A stretch of 64,000 nucleotides of DNA. Source: Lytechinus variegatus (Eukaryota > Echinodermata > Echinoidea > Temnopleuroida > Toxopneustidae). Every line of letters begins with the position of its first letter. The first letter of the stretch is position 1. Shown in pieces: positions 62,969-64,000 of the stretch. The notes under the pieces are model-generated. The model made no database searches. It was not told the DNA's origin and was given only the letters and a program-made list of their open reading frames with translations. Made by a program: the position numbers and the translations under genes. The stretch covers positions 68,116,356 to 68,180,355 of the forward strand of contig NC_054740.1 of assembly GCF_018143015.1 (NCBI RefSeq). The letters are read 5' to 3'.

Positions 62969-64000
62969 ATGTTTAAAATGTTTTAACATATATATATATA
63001 TCATGTATAAAATCTCCGGGTTCTCTAATTTGATTGTGTTTTTATTAAGTGTACATGTATTTTTGTCTACGTTCAAACATTGGAACCCTTTTGATTATGT
63101 CAACGAGTAATCGAATGATTGATTTACTCTTGAAGAACGAGGCTATTTGAGATATATCGCGCGATCGTGCCGAAATTTGGGACGCACATAAACTACAAGC
63201 CATGCAGTATATGAAAAAAATATGAAAATAATTGTTTTTTATTTACTATGAATAAAATATGCAAATGTATTCGTGAAAATAATTATTTGCAAATTTTACA
63301 ACCATTTTCACTTCAAATTTTCTTCTTTTTTTCCAGATGTCATCTTTTTAATCTACTTGACATGTTTCCACAAAGACAAATTGCGAAAGCCATTTTTTTT
63401 TCTCATGTATTTTTTTTGTTTTAAGAATTTCCTTTGTATTTTTTGTGGTTTTTATTGTTTCTTTTTCAATAGAAATTAATACAGACCATTTAACAATTAA
63501 ATTTAACCCTAAATTAATTAAGCAGACCAATAAGAACGAAAAATCAACCTTTTATGAATTTCATCTCCCATAGACTTTGTACACAAAGTATAAAAATTAG
63601 TCATGACGTTACGTGGCGTCGCGATGCTATACCCGTGCTTCGCGAATTTGGTATCATAAGTTGCCCGAGACCTTGAGTTTCACTTCGAATTTTCCTTTTT
63701 TTTATTTTTAAGGTAAAACAATTTTGCCGCGCTATCTTTTTGCGTTTTGGAAATATCGCGCGAAGCATAGAGGAGGGGGGGGGGGGCATCATGCCTCACA
63801 GTTCTTTTAGGGATAATCTTAAACTTTAGACCAAGTAGATTATAGGGTCAAAAGGGTACAGGGTATTTAATGTAATGTATATCATTCCTTGTGAGATATT
63901 CAGTAAATGTGCTAATTCGTTAAGTGCCTGAAAACAAAGACTATGCTGTTGGGGCTTCATAGCACTAAGGTTTACAGTACATTACGAGAAATAACAACGA
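62969..64000. other. Gene-free stretch at the right edge
   Basis: A (TA)n run lies near 62990-63002 and a G run near 63773-63786. No exon recognised. Confidence 0.5.

Overview
The window looks like nuclear DNA from a deuterostome invertebrate, most likely an echinoderm and probably a sea urchin. It is AT-rich, with intron-containing genes, GT-AG splice sites, very dense short inverted-repeat transposons (MITEs), tRNA-derived SINEs, long homopolymer G runs and many microsatellites. Several repeat families match ones I remember from sea urchin genomes. That match is from memory and not a search, so the species is not settled. There are no prokaryotic operons, rRNA genes or CRISPR arrays.

Layout. 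1-26.7 kb has no gene I can support. It holds a long TA-cored palindrome (912-1143), MITEs, a TIR element carrying AGGTCA-type motifs (11104-11931), a 338-bp tandem duplication (9262-9960), SINE copies and one small retroelement fossil. 26.7-37.3 kb holds a large minus-strand gene. I assemble it from three exons whose splice phases agree exactly, giving 1616 residues. It combines two N-terminal Cys/His zinc-binding-like modules, an RNase-H/DDE-transposase-like middle, a FEN1/XPG-like nuclease core and a C-terminal cysteine-rich CXC-like motif. The gene sits between two diverged, collinear inverted repeats of about 160 bp (26758-26917 and 37113-37272), so the whole 10.5-kb block may be one DNA transposon or its domesticated remnant. 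This is the best candidate in the window for an undescribed system.

38.9-40.7 kb holds an intronless coding sequence for a 384-residue class A peptide-type GPCR. 41-51 kb is gene-free and repeat-rich, including a MITE nested inside another MITE at 49524-50176. 51.3-59.7 kb holds a complete 11-exon SLCO4-type organic anion transporter of 665 residues, with a CRE doublet about 450 bp upstream. 59.7-64 kb is repeats, including a non-autonomous hAT element with a perfect 8-bp target-site duplication (61197-62564) that contains a second, younger MITE.

The GPCR, the transporter and the nuclease-like gene show no obvious functional link. They are separate transcription units in a repeat-rich segment. 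Splice sites, motifs, repeats and coordinates are read directly from the sequence. Family names rest on remembered family signatures. Mobility and activity of the nuclease-like element are inference.
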